Positions 20,437-29,673 of a DNA stretch of 39,187 nt are shown piece by piece (the first letter of the stretch is position 1; each line of letters starts with the position of its first letter). Both the position numbers and the translations under genes were made by a program. A model generated the notes under the pieces. The model saw nothing but the letters and a program-made list of their open reading frames with translations. It was not told where the DNA came from and did no database searches. The stretch spans positions 1-39,187 of the forward strand of contig JAUJON010000012.1 in NCBI GenBank assembly GCA_030447595.1, written 5' to 3'. Source of the stretch: Thermosynechococcaceae cyanobacterium YX3bin19 (lineage in GTDB: Bacteria; Cyanobacteriota; Cyanobacteriia; Thermosynechococcales; Thermosynechococcaceae).

Positions 20437-21447
20437 TTAGGTTGAGTGCGTAGGTTGTGCTTCTGCCGACCTCTGCGGACCTGTATACCTGAGCAAAGTG
20501 CCTTTTTGACCAATAAATCCTTGCTCTAGGCTTAACAAAGAGGATCTTGTAGAGATTAGATGGGACACTCTCAATTGCTTCGTCTTTTGCCAGGTCTTGC
20601 CGCCATCAAGGCTACACAGTAAATTGCCGCTGCCACCAGCCAGCCAAACCTCCTCCGGTGTCCGGTAAGTCAGATCCAATAAACCCACGCTGACAGCAAC
20701 TTGCGGGTTTTGCGGTTCGCCCCACTCCTCAGGTTGGTCGGGCTCGCTAAACTGCAGGCTACCCCCTCGACTCAGCATCCAGAGCCGGTCATCTTGAGTG
20801 AACCCCATGTTTTGCACTCGACGAGATCGATTACGGTTATGAGGGGTCCAAGCCGTTTGCCCAGGTTCCCAAGTGGAATAAAAATTACCCCTAGCAGAAA
20901 CGGCAACATACTTGCCATCTGCAGAACGAGCAATATTTCTTAACACACCTACTGCTTGTTCAACCAACGCTTTCCAGGTTTTACCCCCGTCCGTAGTCCG
21001 GTAAATTGCCCCAACATCTGTAGTCATTTCTGCAGACTGGGGCCCAACTGCCACAACTGTGTTGGGGGAACCTGGTAGCCGAGCACTCAGAGCGATCCGA
21101 GACCAAGACTTACCGCCATCTGCTGTGTGTAATAGGATGGATGGCTTGCCTGTTATCCAACCCTCTTGCTCTGAGAAACTAACAGAGGTAAAGCGGTAAT
21201 CCTGCTCATCCAAAGCTAGCTCTCGGAGTTCCCAGCTTTTACCGCCATCAAAGGTTTCCAAAAGGCTAGAGTGGTTACCCACAAGCCAGCCGTGAAGCGA
21301 GTCATTAGAAATAAAGCTTATATCGGAGACGGTAGCATCTATTGGTAAAGAAACCACCTCCCACGGGTTGTAGCTCAGCGTTGGTGCAAAGGCACCACAA
21401 GCAGTACTAATGAGAAGAACCATCATCAAGACGAAGGTTCGCCTCAT
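20437..21447 (-). CDS. ycf48: Photosystem II assembly factor Ycf48/HCF136
   Basis: Ycf48 binds newly made D1 and helps form the early photosystem II reaction centre in the lumen. The frame is open from 21522, but MRRTFVLMMVLLISTACGAF at 21447 gives a proper lipoprotein signal with lipobox Cys17, and 336 residues, the usual size. The mature part is a beta-propeller with repeated DGGKSW/DGGKTW motifs (TFDGGKSWELR, TADGGKSWSRI, TTDGGKTWKAL, SLDGGKTWQKT). It lies between rubA and psbE, the conserved cyanobacterial order. Confidence 0.94.
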   Translation of the reverse strand: MRRTFVLMMVLLISTACGAFAPTLSYNPWEVVSLPIDATVSDISFISNDSLHGWLVGNHSSLLETFDGGKSWELRELALDEQDYRFTSVSFSEQEGWITGKPSILLHTADGGKSWSRIALSARLPGSPNTVVAVGPQSAEMTTDVGAIYRTTDGGKTWKALVEQAVGVLRNIARSADGKYVAVSARGNFYSTWEPGQTAWTPHNRNRSRRVQNMGFTQDDRLWMLSRGGSLQFSEPDQPEEWGEPQNPQVAVSVGLLDLTYRTPEEVWLAGGSGNLLCSLDGGKTWQKTKQLRVSHLISTRSSLLSLEQGFIGQKGTLLRYTGPQRSAEAQPTHST

Positions 21448-21564
21448 AGCTCTTAGGATCGAGTAAGTCACGTTCAAGTTTTTGTCGTTGTGGTTGAAAT
21501 GGGTCGCTAGGTTGTTCACCAATTGCCAGCCAGCTACTGACGGAACGTGCCAGGCGCAGCCAGG

Positions 21565-21899
21565 TTACTGTAGCCCGTAAAGACTGATAAAGGCTAGAAA
21601 CGCCAGCGCTAGCGTCCCGAAGATGAGGATGTTCTTTTGTGCTGGAGTTAAACTATTAACGCCTAGGCCATAGCGAAGATTTTCCTGAAATCCAGAGGGC
21701 TTACCTTGAGGGCCAACCCCTTAAACTGACTTTTTCTAGCGCCACAAACTGGACAACGCCAGTCAGATGGCAACTCCTCGAAGGAAGTTCCTCCGGGAAT
21801 CTGACCTTTGTTATCACCTTTAACTGGCTCGTAAACGTAGCCACAAATCAAGCATTCATGCCGATCTAGCTGTTGAGGGTCAGCAGTTTCAGTGCTCAT
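21565..21899 (-). CDS. rubA: Membrane-anchored rubredoxin RubA (frameshifted in this sequence)
   Basis: Residues 1-60 hold the rubredoxin iron site: C16LICGYVYEP and C49PVCGARKS (Cys16, 19, 49, 52). The open frame then runs to a stop at 21663, but the cyanobacterial C-terminal tail continues in another frame: [20 protein letters not shown], then a hydrophobic helix [19 protein letters not shown], ending at 21565. One lost base in the run at 21710-21712 explains the break. Corrected length is about 111 residues, normal for RubA. RubA works with Ycf48 in photosystem II assembly. Confidence 0.88.
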
Positions 21900-22094
21900 A
21901 GCCTAGTTTGCCGGTTGAGTCAACAACCCCAGAGTATACGTGAATTATTATGCCATAAACCCTGGTTTTCTCCTGCTGGCTGGCCTGAGACTGAAACTGC
22001 AGCTTTTTTGACAGAGGTGCTGCAGTGGGGGATGATTAAACTCAAGGCTGTTAAAGATTACCAGGGATACTCAACAATAGGAGAATTAGCAAGC

Positions 22095-22283
22095 ATGAGT
22101 GGCGAGATATTAAACGCAGCTGTTTTAGCCTTTACCCTGGTTTTAGTCGGCCTAGGCTTGGGTTACTTAATGCTCAAGCTAACGCCTGAGGAGAGGATTT
22201 ACGCGGGGATGATGAAAGTGGTGTCAGGTGAAGATCCACTCAACTCCTTAAATCTAACCTTCTTCAAGCTGAACTACTGCTAA
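22095..22283 (+). CDS. petM: Cytochrome b6f complex subunit PetM-like
   Basis: From the ATG at 22095 the product begins MSGEILNAAVLAFTLVLVGL and continues GLGYLMLKLTPEE, which matches PetM, the single-helix subunit VII of cytochrome b6f. GGAGA lies about 11 bases upstream. PetM is usually 33-38 residues and ends around the acidic PEE; here the frame runs on for about 29 residues with no family resemblance. One missing base after GAG GAG would restore a TAG there, so the extension may be an indel artefact. The open frame also extends upstream to 21873 but without recognisable content. Confidence 0.7.
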   Translation: MSGEILNAAVLAFTLVLVGLGLGYLMLKLTPEERIYAGMMKVVSGEDPLNSLNLTFFKLNYC

Positions 22284-22481
22284 TATTTGCTTGACGTTCC
22301 TCGTCTATGGATTTGAGCTAGCAGACTAGCAGTGAATCTTGTTTAGTTTAGTCGCGATCGCTGTATTGAAAATAATGATATAGCAGGATAAAGTCATGGC
22401 AGAAACTTTATGACTGCAGTCATTAGTCAGTATTAGGTATTGAGCGAATTCAATACCTTGTAGCAACGGTGGTGATGATAC

Positions 22482-24251
22482 ATGACAAGAGTCGCACTAC
22501 TGATTGGGGTAACTCAGGATACTGATGCCAGTTCTCAAGCTAAAGTTGGGGTTCAACAAAATATTGAGGCAATGCAACGAGTGTTGCAACACCGGGAGAT
22601 GGGCCGGTTTGAGGTAAGAACACTCACGAATCCTGATCAAGCGAGCATGGAGCAGGGGATTGAGGCTCTGTTCGCGAATTGTCAAAAATACGACCTGGTG
22701 CTGCTTTACTTCTCCGGGCTGGCTCTGAAGAGCGCTCGCGGCGATCTTTATCTGACAGCGGCTAAAAGCGATAGTACCGGGCAGAAAACAGCCAGTTCCT
22801 TACCTGCTCTTGCAGCTAGCTTCGTACAAGCGATGTCAGCTAAAAGCCAGTCAGAGCGGCAGGTTGTGATCTTAGACTGCTGGTTAAATCACGCCACAGG
22901 TGAGCCAGAGGAAACCAATCTTTCAGTCAATGCTGCCACGCAACTCGTTAGAGAAGGACAAGCAGCCCTCGCCGCCTTTACCCCAACCCAATACTCTTAT
23001 CCGCAAAACCGACTAAAGCCCTCGGTCTACACCCACTATCTAGTTGAGGGCATGGAAACTGGGGCAGCAGATTTAGACAACGATGGTGTGGTTTCGGTCG
23101 ATGAGCTACACGAGTACACCAGCCGGAAAGTACAAAAAGTTGCTCCAGAAATAGAATCCTTGATCTATTGGGTTAGAGAAGACGCCAATAAACTCGTTCT
23201 TGCTAAAGCAGCTACCGGGGATCCAAAGCTTAGCTATCGCAAACAAGTGGAACGTTTTGCCTGGACTGGGGAGTCAGCCGAGAACCGCCGTACTTTAGAC
23301 GCCCTCCGAGAAAGGCTCAATCTGCCCCCTGAGGAAGCCAGCGCCATTGAAGCAAGAGTTTTACAACCTGACCAGGAATACCGCCAGGAATCAAAGCATC
23401 GCAGCCCAAAGCCGGAACTACGCGAATCCCCCCAGCATTCAACGCCCACCAAATTGGGTAAGTTAGCAGAACTTAAAGAGACTAATACTCCACCGCTGGA
23501 AGCTATTCGGCAAAAGGAACTCGTTCCATTTCTCAGTCGGGTCAAGGGGGCGAGCGCCGTCGTTTTACCCAATAAAGCGGCTGACAAGCCATCTGACCCA
23601 GTAGTAGCACGAGCTGTCAGGCCTGCTATTGCCAGGTTGTGGGAGACTAACTCTGCTATCCGAGAACCTAAAAACCTACGGCTACTCATTGGAACCGCGA
23701 TTGCAGCGATTCTGATGCTAGTTGCCCTCGTATCCAGGCTTTCCTTTTTAAGGTCAACGCCTCCAACCCGCCCTGAAACTCCTGGTCAGGGAATCAATCC
23801 TGAAGCGACTATACCTGTGCCACCCGCTGCACAGCCCTTACCCTTGTCGACACTCCCGCCCCTAGTGCAGCCGCCCCCTGAGCCACCTATCCCGACCACA
23901 ATACCGGAAACGCCAGCGTTCTCTATGCCTGACTTGCCGCTGGTCATGCCCCAAGCTCGTCCGACCTCAGCATCCCCTACGCCGTCCTCCCCACCTAAAG
24001 CGGCAACGCCAAAACCCAGACCAACCTCACCACCGCAGCGGGTCGTGCCAGGAGCTCCACCGACGCTTCCAGCTGAACCATTGCCGGCCTCAGAGCCCAC
24101 GCCGATCTTGGTAGAACCCGAAGCTCCTCCAACCTCGCAAATTGAGGCACCTCCAAGCTCAGAGCCAGGTGCTACCCTGCCAGACCCTGAAGCTCCTCCA
24201 GAGCCTGGGTTTGAGTCGCCGCCCACCTCAGCACCTGAACCTAGCTTTTAA
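22482..24251 (+). CDS. Orthocaspase-like (caspase p20 fold) protein lacking the catalytic histidine, membrane-anchored
   Basis: The 589-residue protein begins with a caspase-hemoglobinase fold: RVALLIGV, the strand DLVLLYFSGLALKSARGDLY (residues 71-90) and QVVILDCWLNHATG (127-140). In active orthocaspases the first motif is YFSGHG; here the histidine position is Leu80 and the next glycine is Ala81, whereas Cys133 is kept. An EF-hand-like loop DLDNDGVVSVDE spans 197-208. A transmembrane helix lies at about 400-423, then a tail of some 165 residues very rich in proline (427-589). The topology suggests a cytoplasmic p20 domain and a tail beyond the membrane. Proteolytic activity is doubtful; a pseudo-enzyme or scaffold is possible. 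It is convergent with the TPR gene, 28 bases apart. Confidence 0.8.
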   Translation: MTRVALLIGVTQDTDASSQAKVGVQQNIEAMQRVLQHREMGRFEVRTLTNPDQASMEQGIEALFANCQKYDLVLLYFSGLALKSARGDLYLTAAKSDSTGQKTASSLPALAASFVQAMSAKSQSERQVVILDCWLNHATGEPEETNLSVNAATQLVREGQAALAAFTPTQYSYPQNRLKPSVYTHYLVEGMETGAADLDNDGVVSVDELHEYTSRKVQKVAPEIESLIYWVREDANKLVLAKAATGDPKLSYRKQVERFAWTGESAENRRTLDALRERLNLPPEEASAIEARVLQPDQEYRQESKHRSPKPELRESPQHSTPTKLGKLAELKETNTPPLEAIRQKELVPFLSRVKGASAVVLPNKAADKPSDPVVARAVRPAIARLWETNSAIREPKNLRLLIGTAIAAILMLVALVSRLSFLRSTPPTRPETPGQGINPEATIPVPPAAQPLPLSTLPPLVQPPPEPPIPTTIPETPAFSMPDLPLVMPQARPTSASPTPSSPPKAATPKPRPTSPPQRVVPGAPPTLPAEPLPASEPTPILVEPEAPPTSQIEAPPSSEPGATLPDPEAPPEPGFESPPTSAPEPSF

Positions 24252-24279
24252 GGACAGGCGGCAATCGCAAAGTCAAAAT

Positions 24280-25563
24280 TTATTGCGGAGTTGTAGATTT
24301 TTGCTCTGAAATCAACTGCTCTACTGCTTGCAAATTATTTTGAGCAGTGGTACTGGTTGGATCGAGCTGAATTGCCTGCTTAAACTGCTCCAAGGCCTCT
24401 GCCAAATTGCCCTGCTGCTGCAGAGCCATGCCTAGATCGTTGTAAGCCTCGGCTCTAGCGGGATCAAGGGCAATAACGCTGCGGTAGGCCGCGATCGCTT
24501 CCTCCAACCTGTTTTGATCCTGAAGAGCGCTGGCGAGCGCATAATAAGCTTCAGGATCCTCAGGACGCAGTTTGATCTGACTCCGATAGGCAGCAACAGC
24601 CTCCTCTCGCTGGCTCTGAGCTTTGAGAGCCTTATCGAGTGCTGTATAAGCGGCCGTTGGTTTTGGGTTGAGGGCAATCGCTTGACGATAGGCCGTGATC
24701 GCCTCGTCCAACTGGTTCTGATCCTGGAGGGCATTTCCCAGACCTGTGTAAGCTTCTGCACTCTGGGGATTGAGTTGAATCGCCTGACGGAAGATGGTGA
24801 TCGCTTCCTCTGCTTTGTTTTGAGCCCTGAGGGCATTTCCCAGACCTACATAAGCAACGGCATCATCAGGGTTGATCTTAAGGGCGCTGCGGTAGGCAGT
24901 TGCCGCCTCGTCCAATTTGTTCTGGTAGTACAGGGAAGCACCTAAACCGGCATAGGCAACTCCGTAGTCTGGACTCAGTTTAGTGGCGCTGCGGTAGGCG
25001 GTTGCCGCCTCATCGAGTTTGTTCTGGTAGTACAGGGCGTTGCCCAGACTGTAGTAGACCTCTGCACTGGGCTTGAGTTCGATAGCTCGACGGTGGGCGG
25101 CGATCGCTTCATCGAGTTTGTTCTGGCTTCTTAATGCCAGACCCAAATTGTAATGAGCTGTAGCGTTTTCTGGGTCGAGGGCGATGGCTTGACGATAGGC
25201 GGTGATCGCCTCGTCGAGTTTGTTCTGCGTCTTGAGGGCCACGCCTAACCCCACATAGGCAAAAGTATCTAGTTTTTGGTCAGCGGCAGTTTGGTTTGGA
25301 TTCAGCTCGATAGCTCGGCGGTAGACAGCGATCGCCTCGTCCAGTTTATCTTGCCGGTGCAGCGATAACCCTAGATAGTAATGCGCCGGGACATTATTTG
25401 GGTCGAGCTGCACGATGCCGCGCCAAATGTTCTCCGCCTGGGGATAATTCTTAGCGGCTTGGGCGGCATTGCCCTGTTGAATTAACGCTTCAGTCGTTTG
25501 AGCAACAGCACCCCAGCTTGCTGTTGCTACTAAGCTGATGAGAAGGGGAATGAATCTGGACAT
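24280..25563 (-). CDS. Exported tetratricopeptide repeat protein
   Basis: The protein is about 427 residues. The start is set at MSRFIPLLISLVATASWGAV (25563), an N-terminal signal peptide ending near AVAQT; in-frame ATGs also exist at 25569 and 25581. The rest is about eleven consecutive TPR units of 34 residues with recurring DEAITAYRQAIALDP and AxYxxLGxAL patterns, several nearly identical at DNA level. TPR arrays bind partner proteins; no enzymatic domain is present. Location in the periplasm or lumen follows from the signal. High internal repetition may reflect recent duplication. Confidence 0.87.
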   Translation of the reverse strand: MSRFIPLLISLVATASWGAVAQTTEALIQQGNAAQAAKNYPQAENIWRGIVQLDPNNVPAHYYLGLSLHRQDKLDEAIAVYRRAIELNPNQTAADQKLDTFAYVGLGVALKTQNKLDEAITAYRQAIALDPENATAHYNLGLALRSQNKLDEAIAAHRRAIELKPSAEVYYSLGNALYYQNKLDEAATAYRSATKLSPDYGVAYAGLGASLYYQNKLDEAATAYRSALKINPDDAVAYVGLGNALRAQNKAEEAITIFRQAIQLNPQSAEAYTGLGNALQDQNQLDEAITAYRQAIALNPKPTAAYTALDKALKAQSQREEAVAAYRSQIKLRPEDPEAYYALASALQDQNRLEEAIAAYRSVIALDPARAEAYNDLGMALQQQGNLAEALEQFKQAIQLDPTSTTAQNNLQAVEQLISEQKSTTPQ

Positions 25564-25743
25564 GTGCATAGGCCAGCTCAATCTTAGACATCAGGAGAAA
25601 ATTACTTATTAGCTTACAGCGATTTTCCAAGAAGGAGTACCACAGTTTGGCCCTGCAGGGCTGCTAAGGCAGGAATTGTTGGCGTCATCCTGTTGATCCA
25701 AGGGAAAATTGCAGTATTGTTTCTCAATCAACCAGCGCTACCC

Positions 25744-27063
25744 ATGGCAGAAGCCGGATCAATCCAGTCCCTGCAGCAACAAGCAGCTTCGTTATTACTG
25801 TATCAGTCTGTACTGGAAGGGGAAGCCGGGCAAGCATTTTTGGCGTTGCTGAAAGCGATCCGGCAGCCTGATACAGCGGGCATTCAATGTCTACAGGCTT
25901 ATGGTTGCTGGTTTAAAGCGCTAGCTGAAGCAGGTCAAAGCTGGCAAGACTATCTGATTACACAACTCCTTCGGGCAGAGAACCCCTTCACCCGGCAAGC
26001 CCAACAGGGGAGACTGTCAATGCCACCATCATTGATGGCTGCGGTCCGGCATGATCTGCGGGTGTTGCAGCGGCTGGCTCAGTGCAGCAGCGACCAGTTA
26101 AGCCAGTGGGTCCAATCAGCTGTCAAACTGCCTATTAAGCCTGTGATCTGGGATGAGGCCCTGCCTCTTAATCCATCTATTGCTGGGAACTGGGCAGCTC
26201 AGGAGCAGGCAAGAGCGAAACTACACAAGCTGGAAGATTGGGGTGAAGGACTGGAAAACTTGGTCGATTACTACCAGCAGGCCAGCGGGTTGTTTGCTAG
26301 ATATCATGCATTCCGCTGGTGCTCTGGACAACTGAGGGGGATTCCTCATCCCGATCCAGTACGGTTGGTCGAGCTGGTCGGCTGTGATGCTCAGCGGCAG
26401 GCGTTGGTAAAGAACACAGAATTTCTCTTGGCTGGCTATCTGGCCTTGCATGTGTTGCTCTATGGCAGCCGGGGTTCTGGGAAATCCTCTATGGTCAAGG
26501 CACTGGTGCACGAGTATGGCGATCGCGGCCTGCGCCTGGTTGAAGTGGCTAAATCTGACTTGCAAGACCTACCGGAGATCGTCGAACAACTTCGAGGTCT
26601 GCTACAAAAGTTCATTCTCTTTGTCGATGATCTCTCCTTTGAAGAAGATGAAGCGGCCTATAAATCTCTCAAGGTTCTGCTAGAAGGTAGTCTGACAGCA
26701 CGACCGCAAAACGTAGTGGTCTATGCTACCTCCAACCGCCGCCACTTAATTCGGGAATTTTTGGGCGATCGCCCGCGTCCTAGCGCTAGTGAAGAAGTCC
26801 ACGCTTGGGATACCGTGCAGGAGAAGCTTTCTTTTAGCGATCGCTTTGGCTTGACCTTGACTTTTGCACCTGCGGATCAGCAGACTTACCTGGCCATGGT
26901 GCAGCATTTAGCAGCCCAAGGCAGAATCGCCCTCAATCAGGAAGATCTGGAGTATCGCGCTCTCCAATGGGCAACTCGTCACAATGGCCGCTCTGGGCGG
27001 ACGGCGCGGCAGTTTATTGACTTTCTTCAGGCAGATTTAGGCCCTTTCGTCAAACGGCCATAA
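25744..27063 (+). CDS. ATP-binding protein, DUF815 (AAA+) family
   Basis: This product of about 439 residues has a helical N-terminal half and a C-terminal AAA+-type ATPase: Walker A YGSRGSGKSSMVKALVHEYG, Walker B FILFVDDLSFEEDEA, sensor-like VVVYATSNRRHLIREFLGDR and SFSDRFGLTLTFAP. This matches the DUF815 family, of unknown function. The frame is open from a TTG at 25693; the ATG at 25744 (MAEAGSIQSLQQQ) is preferred. Several GCGATCGC octamers lie in the gene. It is divergent from the TPR gene with about 180 bases between. Confidence 0.85.
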   Translation: MAEAGSIQSLQQQAASLLLYQSVLEGEAGQAFLALLKAIRQPDTAGIQCLQAYGCWFKALAEAGQSWQDYLITQLLRAENPFTRQAQQGRLSMPPSLMAAVRHDLRVLQRLAQCSSDQLSQWVQSAVKLPIKPVIWDEALPLNPSIAGNWAAQEQARAKLHKLEDWGEGLENLVDYYQQASGLFARYHAFRWCSGQLRGIPHPDPVRLVELVGCDAQRQALVKNTEFLLAGYLALHVLLYGSRGSGKSSMVKALVHEYGDRGLRLVEVAKSDLQDLPEIVEQLRGLLQKFILFVDDLSFEEDEAAYKSLKVLLEGSLTARPQNVVVYATSNRRHLIREFLGDRPRPSASEEVHAWDTVQEKLSFSDRFGLTLTFAPADQQTYLAMVQHLAAQGRIALNQEDLEYRALQWATRHNGRSGRTARQFIDFLQADLGPFVKRP

Positions 27064-27112
27064 TCCCTGTTAGCGAGTGATTGATCTTGTAGCGGTTGCT
27101 TCAGAAGTCCAG

Positions 27113-27202
27113 GTTGCAAGCTCAGCACTCCATACTCTAAGTTCTGAACTCCCAGTTTTAAGTTTCAGAGCTTCAAGTTCCCAGCCTTAAACTCGCAGTT
27201 CC
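27113..27202. repeat. Degenerate tandem repeat of about 14 bases
   Basis: Successive units resembling AAGTTCCCAGCCTT recur at about 14-21 base steps: AAGTTCTGAACTCCC, AAGTTTCAGAGCTTC, AAGTTCCCAGCCTT, AAACTCGCAGTTCC. The copies are imperfect. The stretch sits between the DUF815 gene and the STAND-like ATPase gene and has no coding content. Confidence 0.5.
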
Positions 27203-27291
27203 GATTGAGGTCCTCTCTAATAGGAAGAGATGTAGTATCGTGTACTTTTTAAGGTAAGGACTTATATACCTTGCTTTTGCTTCTAGGGGAA

Positions 27292-29434
27292 ATGCTTCAT
27301 GCGATTCATCTGGCAGAGCATTTGATTGCAGCGCGGCGACACCGCTTTATTGGGCGGGCTCAGGAGCTTAAGCTGTTTCAATCGCGCTTGCTGCACCGGA
27401 ACTGCTCCTTTCATCTTGCACATTTTTGAGCCCTGGAGGCGTGGGTAAGACCACCCTTCCGGGGAGAATTCATTCGTGTCTGTGAGCAGCACCAAACCCC
27501 GGCAATCTACCTCGATGCTCGCACACTGACCCCTCGCCCGAATTTTTCCTTAGCGCATTGCGATTTGCGATGGGCCTTCCACCGCTAGATTTTCCTCTGG
27601 AAGCCTTACCTCTCGAGCCGGTCGGCACGTTCTTTTAATTGATACTTATGAAAGGATAGAATCGCTGGACGAATGGCTCCGTGAGTCGTTCCTCCCGCAG
27701 CTACCGGCGAGTACCCTAACAGTGCTGGCCGGTCGGCACCTCTTCGGCATCCTCTGGCGAGCCAGATCCAGGTTGGCAGACCAGATGCACATACTACCCC
27801 TCCGCAACCCAACTTCAGCAGAAAGCCAGGTCTACCTGGTCCAGCGAAACATTCCTCCCGTACAGCATCAGGAAGTCCTCGATTTCACCTACGGCCATCC
27901 GCTTGCCTCCTCTCCCTGGTTGCTGACGTGTTTGCCCAGGAAGGAAACATTCGCTTTCAGCCCGCCGCAGTACCCGACGATCAGAATGCTGCTGGAAACA
28001 TTTATCCAACAGGTAAATTCAGTCCAGTTCACCATCAGGCTTTAGAGGCCTGCGCCCTAGTCCGTCTGACAATGAGGCAGCTGCTAGCGCATGCTAGACG
28101 TGCCCGACGTTCGTGAATGGTTTCAATGGCTACGCGATTTATCGTTCATTGAATCTGGGCGGCTAGGGCTGTTTCCCCACGATTTAGCCCGTGAAGTCTT
28201 GATCGCTGACTTGCGCTGGCGCAATCCTGACTGGTATGCGAAATTGCACGAGCGGGCCCGGGCCTATTACACCGCTCGATTAGAACAGACTCAGGGACAC
28301 CAGCAGCAGCACATTCTACCGATTACACGTTCCTGCATCGCGATAACTCAGCCGTCAGGCCCTACTTCACCTGGCAAGATGGCAGTCTAAGGACCGGATA
28401 CGCCCCCCCCCCCCGCCGAGATCCCCCCTCGCGCCTGCCGTCCCGGCGTCTGCCCGACCCCACTCGCTGCACAGCTCGCAGCTCTTTGGCGGCAGCGCCC
28501 GCCGCAGGGGGTACTGATCTGTCGAGATGCCGAGCAGCAGCCTGCTGGATTTCTCCTGGTAGTCGCGCTGCACCAGGCTACCCTGGAGGACCGGGACGCT
28601 GACCCCGCCACTCAACTGGCGTGGCGCTACCTCCAAGAACGAGCACCGTTACGACCCGGTGAAGGGGCGACTCTCCTCCGCTTTTGGATGGCGCGGGATA
28701 CCCATCAAGCGGTCTCACCCATTCAGAGCCTGATCTTCATTAACTTTATGCAGCATCATCGATCTTCTGCAGGTCTGGCCTTTACATTTTTTCCCTGCGC
28801 AGAGCCTGATTTTTGGGCAGCGATCTTTGCCTATGCAGACTTAGCACGAATTTCCGAAGCTGATTTTGAGGTAGGTGATCGGCTTTATGGAGTCTATGGA
28901 CACGACTGGCGGGTAGTGCCATTTGCAGCATGGCAGACTCTGTTGGCTCAACGGGAGATCGCTGCAGCGGCTGAGATCATGCCGGTAGGAATAGGGGCTA
29001 ACCCACAGGCTTTACTCACGACAAGCTATGCAAGCGCTATCTCATCGAGCAACGAGCCGCTAGTGGTTCTCAGTCAACCTGATTTCGTCGAGGCAGTGCG
29101 AGCGGTCTTGCGCAATTTCTCTCACCCTAACATCCTGCAGGGGAACCCACTGCTCCGGTCACGGTTGGTAACCAACCGGGTTAAAGCTCAAGCCAGTAAA
29201 ACTGAGCGAGTTGCTGCTTTACAGGCTCTAGTGAGAGAGGCGGCGGAATCGCTACAGTCATCTCCGAGAGAGGCAAAATACTACTGGGCGCTTTACCACA
29301 CTTACCTGCACCCTGCACCAACTCAAGAGCGGGCCGCTGAACGACTGGACTTGCCCTTCAGCACCTTTCGTCGTCACCTGAAAGCCGGAATAATGGCTGT
29401 GACAAGTAACCTGTGGAGCCAGGAGATTAGCTAA
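27292..29434 (+). pseudogene. STAND-like ATPase with C-terminal HTH, many frameshifts
   Basis: Joining plus-strand frames gives a protein of about 714 residues. The start is ATG 27292 after AGGGGAA. The N-terminus HRFIGRAQELKLFQSRLL is followed by Walker A PGGVGKTTL (near 27432) and then EFIRVCEQHQTPAIYLDART, LLIDTYERIESLDEWLRE (Walker B-like) and FIESGRLGLFPHDLAREVLI, as in AAA/STAND ATPases. The part from 28413 to 29434 is one open frame: a middle domain containing VLICRDAEQQPAGFLLVVAL, possibly GNAT-like, and a C-terminal HTH at TQERAAERLDLPFSTFRRHL. About ten single-base shifts lie between 27400 and 28414, so the sequence is not translatable as given. The likely role is a signal-responsive regulator. 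Decay and sequencing error cannot be separated here. Confidence 0.7.
28403..28414 (+). repeat. 12-C homopolymer inside the ATPase gene
   Basis: Twelve cytosines in a row fall within the coding region, after GGATACG. With 12 C the upstream and downstream frames do not join; with 11 C they join as GYAPPPAEIPPRACRPG. The tract could be a slippage-prone switch or a base-calling error. Confidence 0.9.
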
Positions 29435-29673
29435 TCTCACGTCCGGATCGCCTGTGAACACAAAAATACTAGGCAGTTTGAGAGAATGAGCAAAAATTGA
29501 GCAGATTTTGGTCTAGAAGCTGGGCATCCGATTGGGCCAAACTGTCAGGCAGCTACTGCTGATGCTTACTAGAGCTCATGCATCTTCTGTCAATTGCCTA
29601 CTCGAAGATAGGTCAGCTTTGCTAGGTTTATAGCGCCGAACACTAAGTATTAATTTTGTGAGTGAGGAGTAAC

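Noticed and set aside
23786-24226. A 146-codon minus-strand glycine-rich open frame
   Set aside because: It is the antisense of the proline-rich tail of the orthocaspase-like gene; Gly-rich shadows of Pro-rich coding sequence are expected.
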